The notes: generated from the sequence alone by a model not told the origin. A stretch of DNA of 64,000 nt from Acidobacteriota bacterium (GCA_025463135.1 JAOAPY010000032.1:1-64000); one strand, 5' to 3'; counted from the stretch's first letter, positions 53,302 to 63,830 are shown. A program made the numbers and translations.

Positions 53302-55869
53302 ATGAAGCGCGCGGCATTACTTGCAGCCATTATTCTTTTTGGCTCATTCACCGGACGCGCGCAATCGACCCCAGCGCGCCTTTCAATTTCAGGCACGGTC
53401 CAGGATCAGGTTGGAGCTACGATCAAGGGCGCTCTGATCGAGTTAAGCGCGCCAGACACAACCCCGTCTCGCTCAACTTCCAGCGATCAAGCCGGCCATT
53501 TTGAATTCAAGCAAGTCACGTCCGGCGCCTATCACCTGCAAGTCTCTTTCGAAGGGTTCGAAGCGGCTACACTCGACCTGACGGTAGGTTCCCAGACTCC
53601 CGCGCCTTTGCAAGTGGTACTGGCCATCGCCAGTTTGCGTCAGGAAACAACTGTCACCAGCGAGCCCGCCAAAATCAGCACGGAAGCCAATGACAATAAA
53701 GATACCGTCGCCTTAACTGAGCAGTCCCTGAGCAACTTGCCCGTGTTCGATCAGGACTATGTGGGCGCGATGTCGCGCTTCCTTGATCCCGGTAGCGTCG
53801 GTACCAGTGGCGTCAGCCTCGTCGTCAATGGCATGGAGGTTAACAACCTCGGTGTCTCTCCCTCAGCAATCAAAGAGATAAAGATCAATCAGGATCCATA
53901 CTCCGCTGAATATCAACGCCCGGGCCGGGGTCGCATTGAGGTAACCACAAAACCCGGCTCGCCTGAGTACCACGGAACTTTCAACTTTATCTTTCGCGAT
54001 GCCCACCTCAACGCGCGCGACTCATTTGCGCTCACGCGACCACCGGAGCAGCGGCGAATCTATGAAGGCATTCTTAGTGGGCCGGTGCGCCGCAGCAAGA
54101 AGACTTCATTTTTGGTTTCAGTTAGTCGCAAAGAAGAAGATCTGCAATCGGTAGTGGTGGCCCAGGGACCTTCGGGAGCAATCAGGGCCAACGTCCCCGC
54201 GCCCTCGCGTACTTTGCTGCTAGCCGGTCAAATCAGCCATTCGCTCAGCGACACCAACACGTTCTCCATTCGCGAATCATTGCTGGTCGAGAGCGTCAAT
54301 AATCAAAGCGTCGGCGGCACTACGCTTCCGGAAGCCGGGGTTAACTCTCACAATATCGAGGAGGAGATCACTTATAGCCAGCAGACAGTGCTGTCGCCAA
54401 AGTTGGTTAATAACTTTCGTCTTTTGCTTGGAGTTGAATCGCAAACCTCCACCAGCGTCACGCGTGCTCGCAGGATCGTCGTGCTTGACGCTTTCACCGG
54501 CGGCGGGGCGCAGGCTGATTATCTGCGTACGGAATATCACGCGCAGTTGATGGAGACGCTCGCTTACTCCTCGGGTAAGCACCTGATCAAAGGCGGCATC
54601 AACATTCCGGATCTGAGCCGCCGTGGTTTCGACAACAACCTCAACACCGCGGGCACTTTTTCGTTCTCGACGTTGGCCGACTATGCCCAGGGACGTCCTT
54701 TCTCATTCGTGCAGCAACAGGGAAATGGGCACATCGTTTTTCTGGAAAAGCAAATTGGGTTATTTGCCCAGGACGAATATCACCCACGCAAGAACCTAAT
54801 GCTCTCAGTTGGGTTGCGTTATGACTGGCAGAATTATTTTCACGATCACAATAACCTGGCGCCGAGATTTTCGTTTGCCTACGCTCCGGGAAATAGTCAG
54901 AAGACAGTCTTGCGTGGTGGCGCCGGGATTTTTTACGACCGCTCCGGCGCGCGGCCGATTCAGGACATACTATTATTCAACGGATCGAGACTGCGCCAGT
55001 ACGTGCTCGTGAATCCTGGCTATCCTGATCCGTTCGGCGCTAATGGAACGTTGACTGCGCAGCCGGTTAGCGTCACGCGACTGGCACCCAACATAAACAT
55101 TCCCTACACCCTGCAGTACAGCTTTAGCCTGGAACATCAGCTGCAAAAATCAACTTCACTGGCTATCACGTACCTGGGTTCGCGTGGTGTCGATCAATTT
55201 CGTTCGCGGGACATCAACGCGCCCTTGCCGCCGAGTTACTCCGCTCGACCTGTTCCAGCAATCGGCGTACTGCGCGAGATCGAGTCCGAGGGACGACGCG
55301 TAACCGATTCGCTCGAAATTACGCTGCGAGGGAAGGTGACTCGTTTCTTTAACGGCATGGCGCAATACCGTTTGGCGTCGGCCCGTGACAATACGAGTGG
55401 CATTACTTACTTTCCCCCCAACGCTTATGATCTTTCAGGCGAGTGGGGGCGTTCTGACTTTGATCGTCGCCATCGGTTCGAGCTGCTCGGAACCATCAAC
55501 CCCGGAAGACTATTCAATCTTGGTGTCTCGGTGTCGATGTATTCCGGGCAGCCTTACACGCTGACTACCGGCCTTGATCAATTTCACACCGGCACCGCCA
55601 ACGCACGTCCGGCCGGGGTACCCAGAAATAGTTTGCAGGGCCCGGCGTATGCTGATCTCGATCTGCGCTGGTCGCGGGAGTTTTCTTTACGCAAAGGCAA
55701 GCAGAAGGACGACGGAGTGAAAGCAACTGTCGCCGTAGATGCGTTTAATGTGCTCAACCAGGTGAACTACAGCAGCTTTATCGGCAACCAAAGTTCGCCT
55801 TTTTTTGGACGCGCGATTGCCGCGCAACCACCTCGCAGACTGCAACTCTCTTTTCGATTGAAATTCTAG
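53302..55869 (+). CDS. TonB-dependent receptor with carboxypeptidase-regulatory domain, second copy
   Basis: This outer-membrane protein of about 855 residues has signal peptide MKRAALLAAIILFGSFTGRA. A carboxypeptidase-regulatory domain (about 25-115, SISGTVQDQVGATIKGALIE) is followed by a plug (about 130-230, with SLVVNGMEVNNLGVSPSAIK and NQDPYSAEYQRPGRGRIEVT). A long barrel ends LSFRLKF. It is related in design to the receptor at 30119-32692. ATG 53302 gives the best signal peptide, with GGAGA about 12 bases upstream; GTG 53284 is an alternative. The likely job is TonB-driven transport of an unknown substrate. It follows a two-component pair that may control it. Confidence 0.92.
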   Translation: MKRAALLAAIILFGSFTGRAQSTPARLSISGTVQDQVGATIKGALIELSAPDTTPSRSTSSDQAGHFEFKQVTSGAYHLQVSFEGFEAATLDLTVGSQTPAPLQVVLAIASLRQETTVTSEPAKISTEANDNKDTVALTEQSLSNLPVFDQDYVGAMSRFLDPGSVGTSGVSLVVNGMEVNNLGVSPSAIKEIKINQDPYSAEYQRPGRGRIEVTTKPGSPEYHGTFNFIFRDAHLNARDSFALTRPPEQRRIYEGILSGPVRRSKKTSFLVSVSRKEEDLQSVVVAQGPSGAIRANVPAPSRTLLLAGQISHSLSDTNTFSIRESLLVESVNNQSVGGTTLPEAGVNSHNIEEEITYSQQTVLSPKLVNNFRLLLGVESQTSTSVTRARRIVVLDAFTGGGAQADYLRTEYHAQLMETLAYSSGKHLIKGGINIPDLSRRGFDNNLNTAGTFSFSTLADYAQGRPFSFVQQQGNGHIVFLEKQIGLFAQDEYHPRKNLMLSVGLRYDWQNYFHDHNNLAPRFSFAYAPGNSQKTVLRGGAGIFYDRSGARPIQDILLFNGSRLRQYVLVNPGYPDPFGANGTLTAQPVSVTRLAPNINIPYTLQYSFSLEHQLQKSTSLAITYLGSRGVDQFRSRDINAPLPPSYSARPVPAIGVLREIESEGRRVTDSLEITLRGKVTRFFNGMAQYRLASARDNTSGITYFPPNAYDLSGEWGRSDFDRRHRFELLGTINPGRLFNLGVSVSMYSGQPYTLTTGLDQFHTGTANARPAGVPRNSLQGPAYADLDLRWSREFSLRKGKQKDDGVKATVAVDAFNVLNQVNYSSFIGNQSSPFFGRAIAAQPPRRLQLSFRLKF

Positions 55870-56019
55870 GTTTTTTGAGGCTGCCGATAATTGTTCTATG
55901 ATCAGCCGCGAGCATCACATTATGTTTTGTTTACCCACGGAAACGCTGATTGAGTATTTTCGACGAGTAACGCCGAAGATACTTGTTCAAAGGTTAACCT
56001 ACGTCTTCAGGAGAAAATC

Positions 56020-57051
56020 ATGAGAAGTATCCGTCTATGCGCCTTTTTTTGTTGTCTGTTTCTAATCTTCCAGAGTGTCGTCCTTAGCGCGGGCCCGTCC
56101 GGTTATCACGTGACGAAGAAGACCGTGTTGGGCGGCGAAGGAGGCTGGGACTATCTCACGGTCGACAGCCAGGCGCGTCGTATCTACCTCTCGCGAAGCG
56201 GCCACGTCATGGTTGTCGACGCCGATAGCTACGCGGTGGTGGGTGATATTCCGAACCTGAAGGGAGTGCACGGAATCGCAATCGCATCGGACCTGGGTAA
56301 AGGGTTCACGAGTAATGGTCGCGACGGCACCGTGACGATCTTCGATTTGAAAACCTTGAAAGTCCTGGGAACCGCGGCCGCAGGCAAGAATCCTGACGCG
56401 ATAATTTACGATCCCGCTTCCAAACGCGTCTTTGCGTTCAATGGCGGCAGCAAAGATGCAACGGCGATTGATGCGGCAACGGGTGCGGTCGCCGGCACCA
56501 TTCCTTTGGGCGGCGCACCGGAATTTGCGGTGGCCGATGAAAAGGGCCACGTCTTCGTGAACATCGAGGACAAGAGTGAAATAGTACAGTTCGATTCAAA
56601 CAAACTCACCGTGGCGGATCATTGGTCCATTGCGCCTGGCGAAGAGCCGAGCGGACTGGCAATAGATCGCAAGCACCGAAGACTGTTTTCGGTTTGCGGA
56701 AACAAGTTGATGGTGGTTGTGAACGCCGACACCGGCAAAGTCGTTACTACGTTGCCAATCGGCGCCGGCACTGATGCTGCCGGTTTTGATCCGGAGACGG
56801 GATATGCCTTCAGCTCGAATGGTGAAGGAACGCTTACGGTCATTCACGAAGACGCGCCGGAAAAATTCGTGCTGGTGGAGAATGTGCCCACGCAGGCACG
56901 AGCACGCACCATGGCGCTCGATACCAAGACCCATAATGTCATAACGGTCTCTGCTGACTTCGGTGCGGCGCCTGCTCCAACGACCGAGCAGCCGCGTCCG
57001 CGACCGCCCATGGTGCCGGGAACGTTTACGCTGATCACTGTCAGTCGTTGA
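56020..57051 (+). CDS. Secreted YVTN-type beta-propeller protein
   Basis: The 343-residue protein has a signal peptide (FFCCLFLIFQSVVLSAG) and about six or seven propeller blades of the YVTN/NHL style. Examples are RIYLSRSGHVMVVDADSYAV, TVTIFDLKTLKVLGTAAAG and KLMVVVNADTGKVVTTLPIG. A proline-rich stretch (PTTEQPRPRPPMVPGT) lies near the end. Such proteins bind partners or ligands in the periplasm, and no catalytic motif is seen. A caggaga ribosome site precedes the ATG. It follows the receptor gene by 150 bases in the same direction. Confidence 0.88.
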   Translation: MRSIRLCAFFCCLFLIFQSVVLSAGPSGYHVTKKTVLGGEGGWDYLTVDSQARRIYLSRSGHVMVVDADSYAVVGDIPNLKGVHGIAIASDLGKGFTSNGRDGTVTIFDLKTLKVLGTAAAGKNPDAIIYDPASKRVFAFNGGSKDATAIDAATGAVAGTIPLGGAPEFAVADEKGHVFVNIEDKSEIVQFDSNKLTVADHWSIAPGEEPSGLAIDRKHRRLFSVCGNKLMVVVNADTGKVVTTLPIGAGTDAAGFDPETGYAFSSNGEGTLTVIHEDAPEKFVLVENVPTQARARTMALDTKTHNVITVSADFGAAPAPTTEQPRPRPPMVPGTFTLITVSR

Positions 57052-57067
57052 TTCAGCGAGGTGCCTC

Positions 57068-57160
57068 AGCCCGCGAACGGGCGAAAGCGTAAAGCCTCGC
57101 ACCCCAGCCGAGATGCTCGGCTGGGGACCCCGCCCTGGGGTGGAGCGCAGCGGAACCCCA
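57068..57160. repeat. Dispersed repeat family E, copy 2
   Basis: agcccgcgaacgggc is followed by gcgtaaagcctcg, a ccccagccgag/ctcggctgggg hairpin, and ctggggtggagcgcagcgga with a ccccac end. It shares word order with 18018-18073 and 63864-63950, but is longer and more diverged. It fills much of the 284-base gap after the propeller gene. Confidence 0.65.
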
Positions 57161-57335
57161 CGACGCAGCGCGCAAATTAAATCTTTGAGTCCGCGAAGGC
57201 GCGACAGAGAAGCCTATCAAAACTTTAAAGTCGAAAATCATCCTACCGGCAAGTCAAATTAGTTGACTGCAAATTCCAACGCAGTTAGTCTTAACGTTCC
57301 TGACCGCTCATCTCAATTAATAAGGATTAAATATT

Positions 57336-59828
57336 GTGAAAGGACCCATACTCACTTGGTTGCCTGTCCCTACCGAGCCTATCGCGAAGATGATTCGTGC
57401 AAAAGTCAGGCGCCCACTCGTAAGCGGTCGCCTGGGCCGACTTGGTTTAGCGCTCGTTCTGCTGTTCGCGGTGGTGACCGGCACCCTCGCGCAACGCCTG
57501 CCATTTCCCCAACCGGAACCCGACACCGCGGCGCGTGCGGAGGCACAGTTTGCGGCACGAGCCACAGCGGTCATTGAAACAAACGCCTGCGGACGTGAGG
57601 ATGACTACCTCCGAATTCGCGGCGAAATGCAGCAAGGCAATTTCAAAAGTCAGGGCGAAGATTTGAGCCACATCCTTGTTGCCAAGATGGCCTACATCCG
57701 CGCACATGTTAATGCCCATGACCGCACCCCATGCACCAGGCAGATATTGCGCGTGCGAAGGGATTTTGAAGAGCACAGCCGTCTCGTACAACTATTTGGC
57801 CCGACAGCTTGTTCGATAGAGACACATGAGAACCTCGTAAACCACACCAATCCAACTGAGGCCATCCCGGTTCAGGTCCGCGTATCGCTGGAATGCATGT
57901 CGGCGCAGGTCAACGACGCAATTATGGCGATGCAAAAGAAAACGCAAATGGGCACCTCTGGTTTGCCCTGCATTACGAGCTTGAAGTTTATAGTCGAAGA
58001 CAATGGCGAGTGGGACGTCAACGTTCGCGAGTTAGTCCGCATCCTCTATCTCAACGGGACGGGCGGGCAGCGACAAGGCGGCATTCTCGCCCCGTCCACA
58101 ATCGACTATATGTACCTCCATCTGTTGGCCGCGCGGGGCAAGCTGTCTGACGCCAGCTATCCGACTATTTTTGGCTGTGACGAACCGGCTGGCGACGAAT
58201 TGGGTAGCCCCGAGGACACGGCGGATCGTCACTCGTGGTTCAAGGAGATGTTGCATGACCTCGGTGACTTCTTCGAGTGGGCGGTAATCACCTACTTGAC
58301 CTACGGTCTGGTGCCCGGGGGTGGCGCATTAATCGCCGCACCTTTTCTGCTTACCGCCGCCGGGGGCGGAGGTCCGGCAGATATCGCTCTTTCACATTGG
58401 GACGTCCGCATACCTGAAAGCGAGAACCACCGCCTAATGATCGAGACGTCCAAGTTCCTTACCAACGCAGACATCATTGCCCGGCTGGAAGCTGAGAATT
58501 ACGACTTGGTTGGCGAGGTACGCGACGATCAGGCCGGGGTGCGCGACTGGCTGATGCAACGCCTCCAGGACATTGCTCGGAATGACTTTCAGGAGTACAA
58601 CGCCCGGCCCTACAGTCGTTACAGCCTGAATGCCATTCTTAACCTGCATGATTTTGCGGCCGTACACGGTGACAAAGACTTGGCGCTGGCCGCGCGCATA
58701 GTGCTGGACCTTGCGGAAGCTAAGTTTGCCGCTACCTCCAATCGGGGCCGCCGCATCGTTCCGTTCCGACGCTTGAGTGACGACGATGGTGACGAGAACT
58801 CATACTTGCACGAATCCCTCAGTGGTGCGGACCATGAATTGGCCCGTGCGATGCTGCTATCCGGTCAGACCCAGACCCTCGACAAGAACCGCACAATCAT
58901 GGATGGTCAGGGTAAAGAGGTGCTGCTGTTTCCTTTCCAGGTTGCGTCGCTTACTTTGGCAGAGATGGTGAATGCCGCAACCAGCGATTATCGGCTTCCG
59001 CCGCCGGTACTCGCCACAGCTGTCGAGCGGCGGCAATTCGAACAAACCATGAAGCATACAGGCGTCGAACGGGTGGAGCAGTCGCCTGCCTTTACCATCA
59101 GTGCCGGCGGAGTTCGTACCGAGCCCACCGGAACCGTTCTCGGCATGGGTCGGGACAAGGACAAAGGCGTCGCGATGCCGACGGTGATTATCCCCACAAT
59201 CGCCGGCTCGTACGTGCACGACCTGTTTCGGTTTGAGGGCGTTGGCGTCCATCACGAACGCAGCGCTAACACCTGCGTCGCCCCGGGCTTTGCGTGCGGC
59301 CTGCAGCCGAAACTCTCAACGGTGTTTGACGCATGTACCAAGCGCGAAGTGACAAGCACAGAGACACTGTTCTTCGTCAGTTCCGCAGTCTGCTTCCCGG
59401 AGTTGCCCGGCCCACACTTCTACTTAGCGGGGCGAATAGTCGAATGTCCCGTCGCCTTCTGTAATACCCAGTGGGGTCTAATGGATATCGTTGAGGCCAC
59501 TCCACCCCCCGCCAAGGGGGTCCCACCGAAGGCGGATAACGATCCGGCATATCTCCTATTCCAGTCCCAGCGCCGTGCCGCGCTCAGAGCTGCTACTCTG
59601 GACGGCGGCGGCAGGGGCGTTTACACAAGCGCCGACGGGCGCGTGATTGTTTTCAGCCTCAACGGCGCAGCCACCGTTGTCTCCATTGACGGCAAGCCGT
59701 CGCCGGATTGGATCACAGCCGGTGGGGCCATTGACGCTGACGGCGCCGGCCGCGCCACTCTCAAAGGTCCTGGCACACCAGTCGTTATCGACTTTTCAGA
59801 CCGACTCAAACCGAAGCGCACTCCATGA
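57336..59828 (+). CDS. Large secreted protein of unknown function (possible helical toroid)
   Basis: The 830-residue protein has a signal peptide (LGRLGLALVLLFAVVTGTLA). The GTG start at 57336 has AAGGA nine bases upstream; ATG 57390 would shorten the leader. I recognise no family. The middle (about 420-560) contains a helical stretch including SRYSLNAILNLHDFAAVHGD, which resembles alpha/alpha-toroid polysaccharide-processing proteins. A glycine-rich hydrophobic patch lies near 327-350, and many cysteines suggest disulfides. The C-terminal part is beta-rich. It overlaps the next gene by ATGA, so the two products are made together. Confidence 0.78.
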   Translation: MKGPILTWLPVPTEPIAKMIRAKVRRPLVSGRLGRLGLALVLLFAVVTGTLAQRLPFPQPEPDTAARAEAQFAARATAVIETNACGREDDYLRIRGEMQQGNFKSQGEDLSHILVAKMAYIRAHVNAHDRTPCTRQILRVRRDFEEHSRLVQLFGPTACSIETHENLVNHTNPTEAIPVQVRVSLECMSAQVNDAIMAMQKKTQMGTSGLPCITSLKFIVEDNGEWDVNVRELVRILYLNGTGGQRQGGILAPSTIDYMYLHLLAARGKLSDASYPTIFGCDEPAGDELGSPEDTADRHSWFKEMLHDLGDFFEWAVITYLTYGLVPGGGALIAAPFLLTAAGGGGPADIALSHWDVRIPESENHRLMIETSKFLTNADIIARLEAENYDLVGEVRDDQAGVRDWLMQRLQDIARNDFQEYNARPYSRYSLNAILNLHDFAAVHGDKDLALAARIVLDLAEAKFAATSNRGRRIVPFRRLSDDDGDENSYLHESLSGADHELARAMLLSGQTQTLDKNRTIMDGQGKEVLLFPFQVASLTLAEMVNAATSDYRLPPPVLATAVERRQFEQTMKHTGVERVEQSPAFTISAGGVRTEPTGTVLGMGRDKDKGVAMPTVIIPTIAGSYVHDLFRFEGVGVHHERSANTCVAPGFACGLQPKLSTVFDACTKREVTSTETLFFVSSAVCFPELPGPHFYLAGRIVECPVAFCNTQWGLMDIVEATPPPAKGVPPKADNDPAYLLFQSQRRAALRAATLDGGGRGVYTSADGRVIVFSLNGAATVVSIDGKPSPDWITAGGAIDADGAGRATLKGPGTPVVIDFSDRLKPKRTP

Positions 59829-62101
59829 CAAAGTCTAAATTATTGCTGGCCGCTACCGCGGTCCTGATCATGGTGGGCATCGCCAGGGCGGACCCGCCCG
59901 GGCCCGTCAAGGCTTGTACCTCTGATACGCAAAAGGGCGCCGGGCTCAACCTCGCTCAGGCGCTGGCGGCGGGCGGCGTTATTCGATTCGCGTGCCCAGC
60001 CGGTACCGTCATCCGCGTTACGGGCCGCTATGTCCTGACAGTAAGCACACTCATCGAGGGCGGAGACTTGGTGACGTTGGATGGCCATGGTTCATTCGGA
60101 CCCATGCTCACCAGTTCCAAGACCATAAACGTCATTCTGCGGCGACTAACCGTGCGTGGGTTCGCCCTGAAGCTACGACCGACCGGTGGTCTCGGCCGAA
60201 TGATCTTTGGCTCGATCCTTAATGCCGGAGGGGACGCCGAACTCGATCGTGTCAATATCGAGACCAGCGACTTTCCAATCGATGTGACAGGTAACGCCAC
60301 CGTTAGGGATTCTGTGTTTGTGGGAAACCGCGGCGGTGCGACTCTGATAGTGGGCGGTGTAGCCTTCATCGAGAATTCCCGATTTACCGGCAATAGTCAC
60401 GCGCTTTCGATGGGTGCCGGTTCGGTGCGCAAGTGCGTTTTCAACAACCAAACCGGAAGCGCGGTGAGCGTGCGCCTCGCTACCGGCCCGGTGGAGATTC
60501 GCCACTCAACCTTCTCTGGTATCCGCGGCGGCCCCGCTCTGACGCTGTCGCAGCGCGCGGGTCGCGGTGGTCCACAGACGATTAAGGTTCGCGCTAATGT
60601 ATTCCAGGACAATGACGGCGGTGCCTCTGCCGGCGCAATAGCCTTTTCAGATGTAGTGCAAGAGGCGCGCGATCGCGGGTCGTCGGCGTCGGTCATTAAC
60701 GCACTCTCCGCCTTACCACCAGCCGCATTCGTGCTCGGCTATAACCGCTTCAGCGGCAACCACGGAGGTCGCGGGGGCGCCATCGCGGCCGACCTGGCAC
60801 ACACCCTCGGCATGGTTTCCACCGGCGATCTTTTCACTGGTAACATCGCCGGCGGGGATGGCGGCGCAGTTGCCGTATCCGGCGGCGTCTTGCAAATTAG
60901 TCATGCGCTATTCAAATCCAATCGTGCCGGCGGTCGTGGTGCTGCGCTCTCGGTAGGTGCGGACGGCTCGGCGTCCATAAGCAACACGCTGGTCGTCAAA
61001 AATGAAGGCCCCACTGGCGCCGTTGTCGGCAATGCGATCACTCTAACCAACGTCACTATCGCGGACAATCTTGCCGTTGGATTGCTCCTGTCAACTCCCG
61101 CAGCCCGTGTCGGAAATATTTTGCTTGCGCACAACCGCCCTGCCGATTGTGCCGGGCTTCCTGCTGGGGCCTTCCGTGGCGGTGGCCTCCAATCCGACGG
61201 GAGTTGCGCGGGCATCCCCGTCGGCGATGCGTTTCTTGATTTGTTCTATGTGCCCGCTGCCAACAGTCCAGCTTTGAGCGCGGGCGATCCGTCTTTGTGC
61301 CGCGGCGCTCTGGTCGGCGGTGTCGACCTGCCTTTTCAGGCCCGCCAAAATCCCACCAGCTGCGCGCTCGGCGCGTTCGAACGCCCACCTCTCAACAAAT
61401 TTTCAGCAAAGACAGAACAGCAACCCGTGCACGCAGATCCGAAGGATGAGTTCTCCGATTGCGATCCGTACCGACCGCCTCCAACTCTGGAAACTCCGAC
61501 ACAACCGCGCACCACTCCAACCACGTCAACAGACACAACCATTACTCCCTGTGCTCCCGAAACCTCTTCACAAGGTACTGCCGAGACTGCACCCATCGAT
61601 AGCGTGCTCGCGGCCCTGAAGGCGGAAGAGGCCTCACCTATTGAGCGGGTGCGCGTCTTCATAACGCGCGGCAACATCGCGGATGATTATTACATCGACC
61701 GAATCAACCCCGGCCGCTTCCGAATGCTCGTGAACCCCCGGCAGGGTGGTCCGGAGCGGATCATCGTCGACAAAATGCAATGGGCTCGCAGCGGCGTGTC
61801 GGCGCCCTGGCTCAGGACCCCGGTTCAGGAATCCCCTGGGTCCTTTCCATCCATGTCGGATCTCTTTCGCAACGGTCTGAGTGGGACCGTGGACAAAGCC
61901 GCGCCGGATGGCAGTCACAGCATTGAGGGCGTTATTCAATGGACCAATGGAACTTTATGCGCGGGCAAAGTGCTCCTCCGCATAGACGGCGCCGGCCTGC
62001 CGTTGCTGTTGCGGTTTGAGGGCCTGTGCGGAAGCACACCCCTGCGCTTCCGAGAGGCCTTCTCCTACAAGGGTCCTGTGACAATTGCGGCGCCTGAATG
62101 A
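59825..62101 (+). CDS. Secreted right-handed beta-helix protein
   Basis: The 758-residue protein has a signal peptide, then a parallel beta-helix from about residue 25 to 490. Evidence is the repeated N-x-x-F-x-G-N pattern, such as DSVFVGNRGGATLIV, SRFTGNSHALSM and NRFSGNHGGRGGAIAA. The helix ends with the common SCALGAFER cap. A Pro/Thr-rich linker (about 530-580) leads to a C-terminal beta domain (IERVRVFITRGNIADDYYID to the end) that I do not recognise. Beta-helix proteins often bind or cleave polysaccharides. Coupling to the upstream gene suggests a two-protein system. Confidence 0.82.
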   Translation: MTKSKLLLAATAVLIMVGIARADPPGPVKACTSDTQKGAGLNLAQALAAGGVIRFACPAGTVIRVTGRYVLTVSTLIEGGDLVTLDGHGSFGPMLTSSKTINVILRRLTVRGFALKLRPTGGLGRMIFGSILNAGGDAELDRVNIETSDFPIDVTGNATVRDSVFVGNRGGATLIVGGVAFIENSRFTGNSHALSMGAGSVRKCVFNNQTGSAVSVRLATGPVEIRHSTFSGIRGGPALTLSQRAGRGGPQTIKVRANVFQDNDGGASAGAIAFSDVVQEARDRGSSASVINALSALPPAAFVLGYNRFSGNHGGRGGAIAADLAHTLGMVSTGDLFTGNIAGGDGGAVAVSGGVLQISHALFKSNRAGGRGAALSVGADGSASISNTLVVKNEGPTGAVVGNAITLTNVTIADNLAVGLLLSTPAARVGNILLAHNRPADCAGLPAGAFRGGGLQSDGSCAGIPVGDAFLDLFYVPAANSPALSAGDPSLCRGALVGGVDLPFQARQNPTSCALGAFERPPLNKFSAKTEQQPVHADPKDEFSDCDPYRPPPTLETPTQPRTTPTTSTDTTITPCAPETSSQGTAETAPIDSVLAALKAEEASPIERVRVFITRGNIADDYYIDRINPGRFRMLVNPRQGGPERIIVDKMQWARSGVSAPWLRTPVQESPGSFPSMSDLFRNGLSGTVDKAAPDGSHSIEGVIQWTNGTLCAGKVLLRIDGAGLPLLLRFEGLCGSTPLRFREAFSYKGPVTIAAPE

Positions 62102-62288
62102 GTGAGTGAATTACCAAAGGACTCAGGAGGCTCAACCTCCCGGTTGCGTCGCGGTTTCAACCAGGGATTCGCCCAGTGCTTCTATTTACGGGATTAATGG
62201 TGAATTCAGATTGGACTGTGATCCATCGGTGACTTTTCAGCTATAGATCCAACCTTGACTTGCGTACTTGTTGACTTTCCCCGACACG

Positions 62289-63830
62289 TCAAGGGCGAGA
62301 AGTTGGCCCGGGCATTGGTGTTGGCGGCGCGACGGGTCCCCTGGGTACTGGTAGTGGCGTCCTGGCAGTCAACTCCTTAGGTGTCGGCAGCTGAGACGTG
62401 TTCCATCCACCACCGAGCGCCTTGATCAACTCGACGCTTGCCGTCATCTGCTGCGCGCGCAGGTTCACGGCTGTCCGCTGATTGGTCAGCAGCGTGGTTT
62501 GGGCCGTGATCACGTTAAGGTAACTATCAATTCCGGACTTATAGCGTTCGTTGGCCAGCGAGAGAGTTCGCTCGGACGATTTCACGGCGGCCTCCTGTTG
62601 CTCGAGCTCATGCGAAAGAATGCGCAAGGCGGCGAGATTGTCTTCTACTTCTTGAAAGCCGGTCAACACTGTCTGCCGGTAGTTTGCGACTGTACCGTCG
62701 TATTGCGCGCGCGCTTGTTCGGTGACGGCCGCGCGCCTTCCTTTATCAAACAGTGTCTGGGCCAGCGACGGACCAACGGAGAAGAATCGCGCAGGCCAGG
62801 TAAACCAACTCGCGATCGAAGTGCTTGCCAATCCCGCGGCCGCACTCAACGTGAGTGCCGGGAAAAAAGCTGCTTTCGTTACACCGATTTGCGCGTTGGC
62901 TTCGGCAACGCGACGTTCAGACGCGGCGATGTCCGGTCGCCGTTCGAGCAGTTGAGACGGAAGACCGATCGGAATCGGCGGTGGTGCGGCTTTCAAGGGG
63001 GCGATGGAAAGTGAGAACATCGATGCCGGCTGACCCGTCAAGAGAGCAATCGCATGTTCGAGTTGAGCACGTTGGATGCCGAGGTCGGTCGCTTGCGCCT
63101 GGGTGGTTTCCAGTTGGGTTTCGGCCTGCGCCACGTCTTCGTCCGAAGCAATGCCGGTTTGAAATCGAACTTGTGTCAGATTGAGTTCCTGTTGGTAAGC
63201 TTCGACCGTTGAGTCCAACAATTCCTTTTGCGCATCGAGCGAACGAACCTCGTAGTAGTCGAATGCGAGTTCAGCTTCGACACTTAAGCGAACGTTCTCC
63301 AGATCTGCGGCGCTGGCCTGCGCTTCGGAGGCGCTGGCCGAGACTGTGTTTCTAATGCGACCCCAGAGATCCGGCTCCCACGAGGCGTCAAACGGAAGCG
63401 AATAAGTTGTGACCACACGTCCCGCCGAGTTATTGGACTGAGTTGTTCCCGACGATGCGCGAGAGACAACAATGGAAGGATTGGTGGTCACGGTCGGGAA
63501 ATACTGCGACCGAGACTCCTTAACCACGGCGCGCGCGACACGGAAATTCGCATCCGCCTGCGCAATGTTCTGATTGGAAATGTTTACCTGTTCTTCCAGG
63601 GAATTCAATTGCGGATCGTTGAACATCTCCCACCATTTGCCGCGGATCACATCGTCCTTCGGCCGCGCGAATTTCCAGTTGTCGGTCTCCTTGAAATTCT
63701 CAGGCGGAATTTCTTTGTAGCTCGGCGGAGTTTGTACGGGAGGCGTCTTATACTTCGGCGCCTTGTCACATCCTTTGAACAGTATGAGCCCGATGAGTGA
63801 AACGGCAAGAATTTGAAAGTGGTTAGACAT
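62289..63830 (-). CDS. Outer membrane efflux lipoprotein (OprM/NodT family)
   Basis: The 513-residue protein begins with a hydrophobic leader ending at a cysteine (LIGLILFKGCDKAP), consistent with a lipoprotein. Two outer-membrane-factor repeats follow, with WWEMFNDPQLNSLEEQ, ERRPDIAASERRVAEANAQI and NERYKSGIDSYLNVITAQTT. These proteins form trimeric exit ducts for RND-type efflux pumps. The adaptor and pump genes would be expected upstream on the minus strand, beyond the window edge. A Pro-rich tail (PVPRGPVAPPTPMPGPTSRP) is unusual. It converges on the beta-helix gene. Confidence 0.95.
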   Translation of the reverse strand: MSNHFQILAVSLIGLILFKGCDKAPKYKTPPVQTPPSYKEIPPENFKETDNWKFARPKDDVIRGKWWEMFNDPQLNSLEEQVNISNQNIAQADANFRVARAVVKESRSQYFPTVTTNPSIVVSRASSGTTQSNNSAGRVVTTYSLPFDASWEPDLWGRIRNTVSASASEAQASAADLENVRLSVEAELAFDYYEVRSLDAQKELLDSTVEAYQQELNLTQVRFQTGIASDEDVAQAETQLETTQAQATDLGIQRAQLEHAIALLTGQPASMFSLSIAPLKAAPPPIPIGLPSQLLERRPDIAASERRVAEANAQIGVTKAAFFPALTLSAAAGLASTSIASWFTWPARFFSVGPSLAQTLFDKGRRAAVTEQARAQYDGTVANYRQTVLTGFQEVEDNLAALRILSHELEQQEAAVKSSERTLSLANERYKSGIDSYLNVITAQTTLLTNQRTAVNLRAQQMTASVELIKALGGGWNTSQLPTPKELTARTPLPVPRGPVAPPTPMPGPTSRP

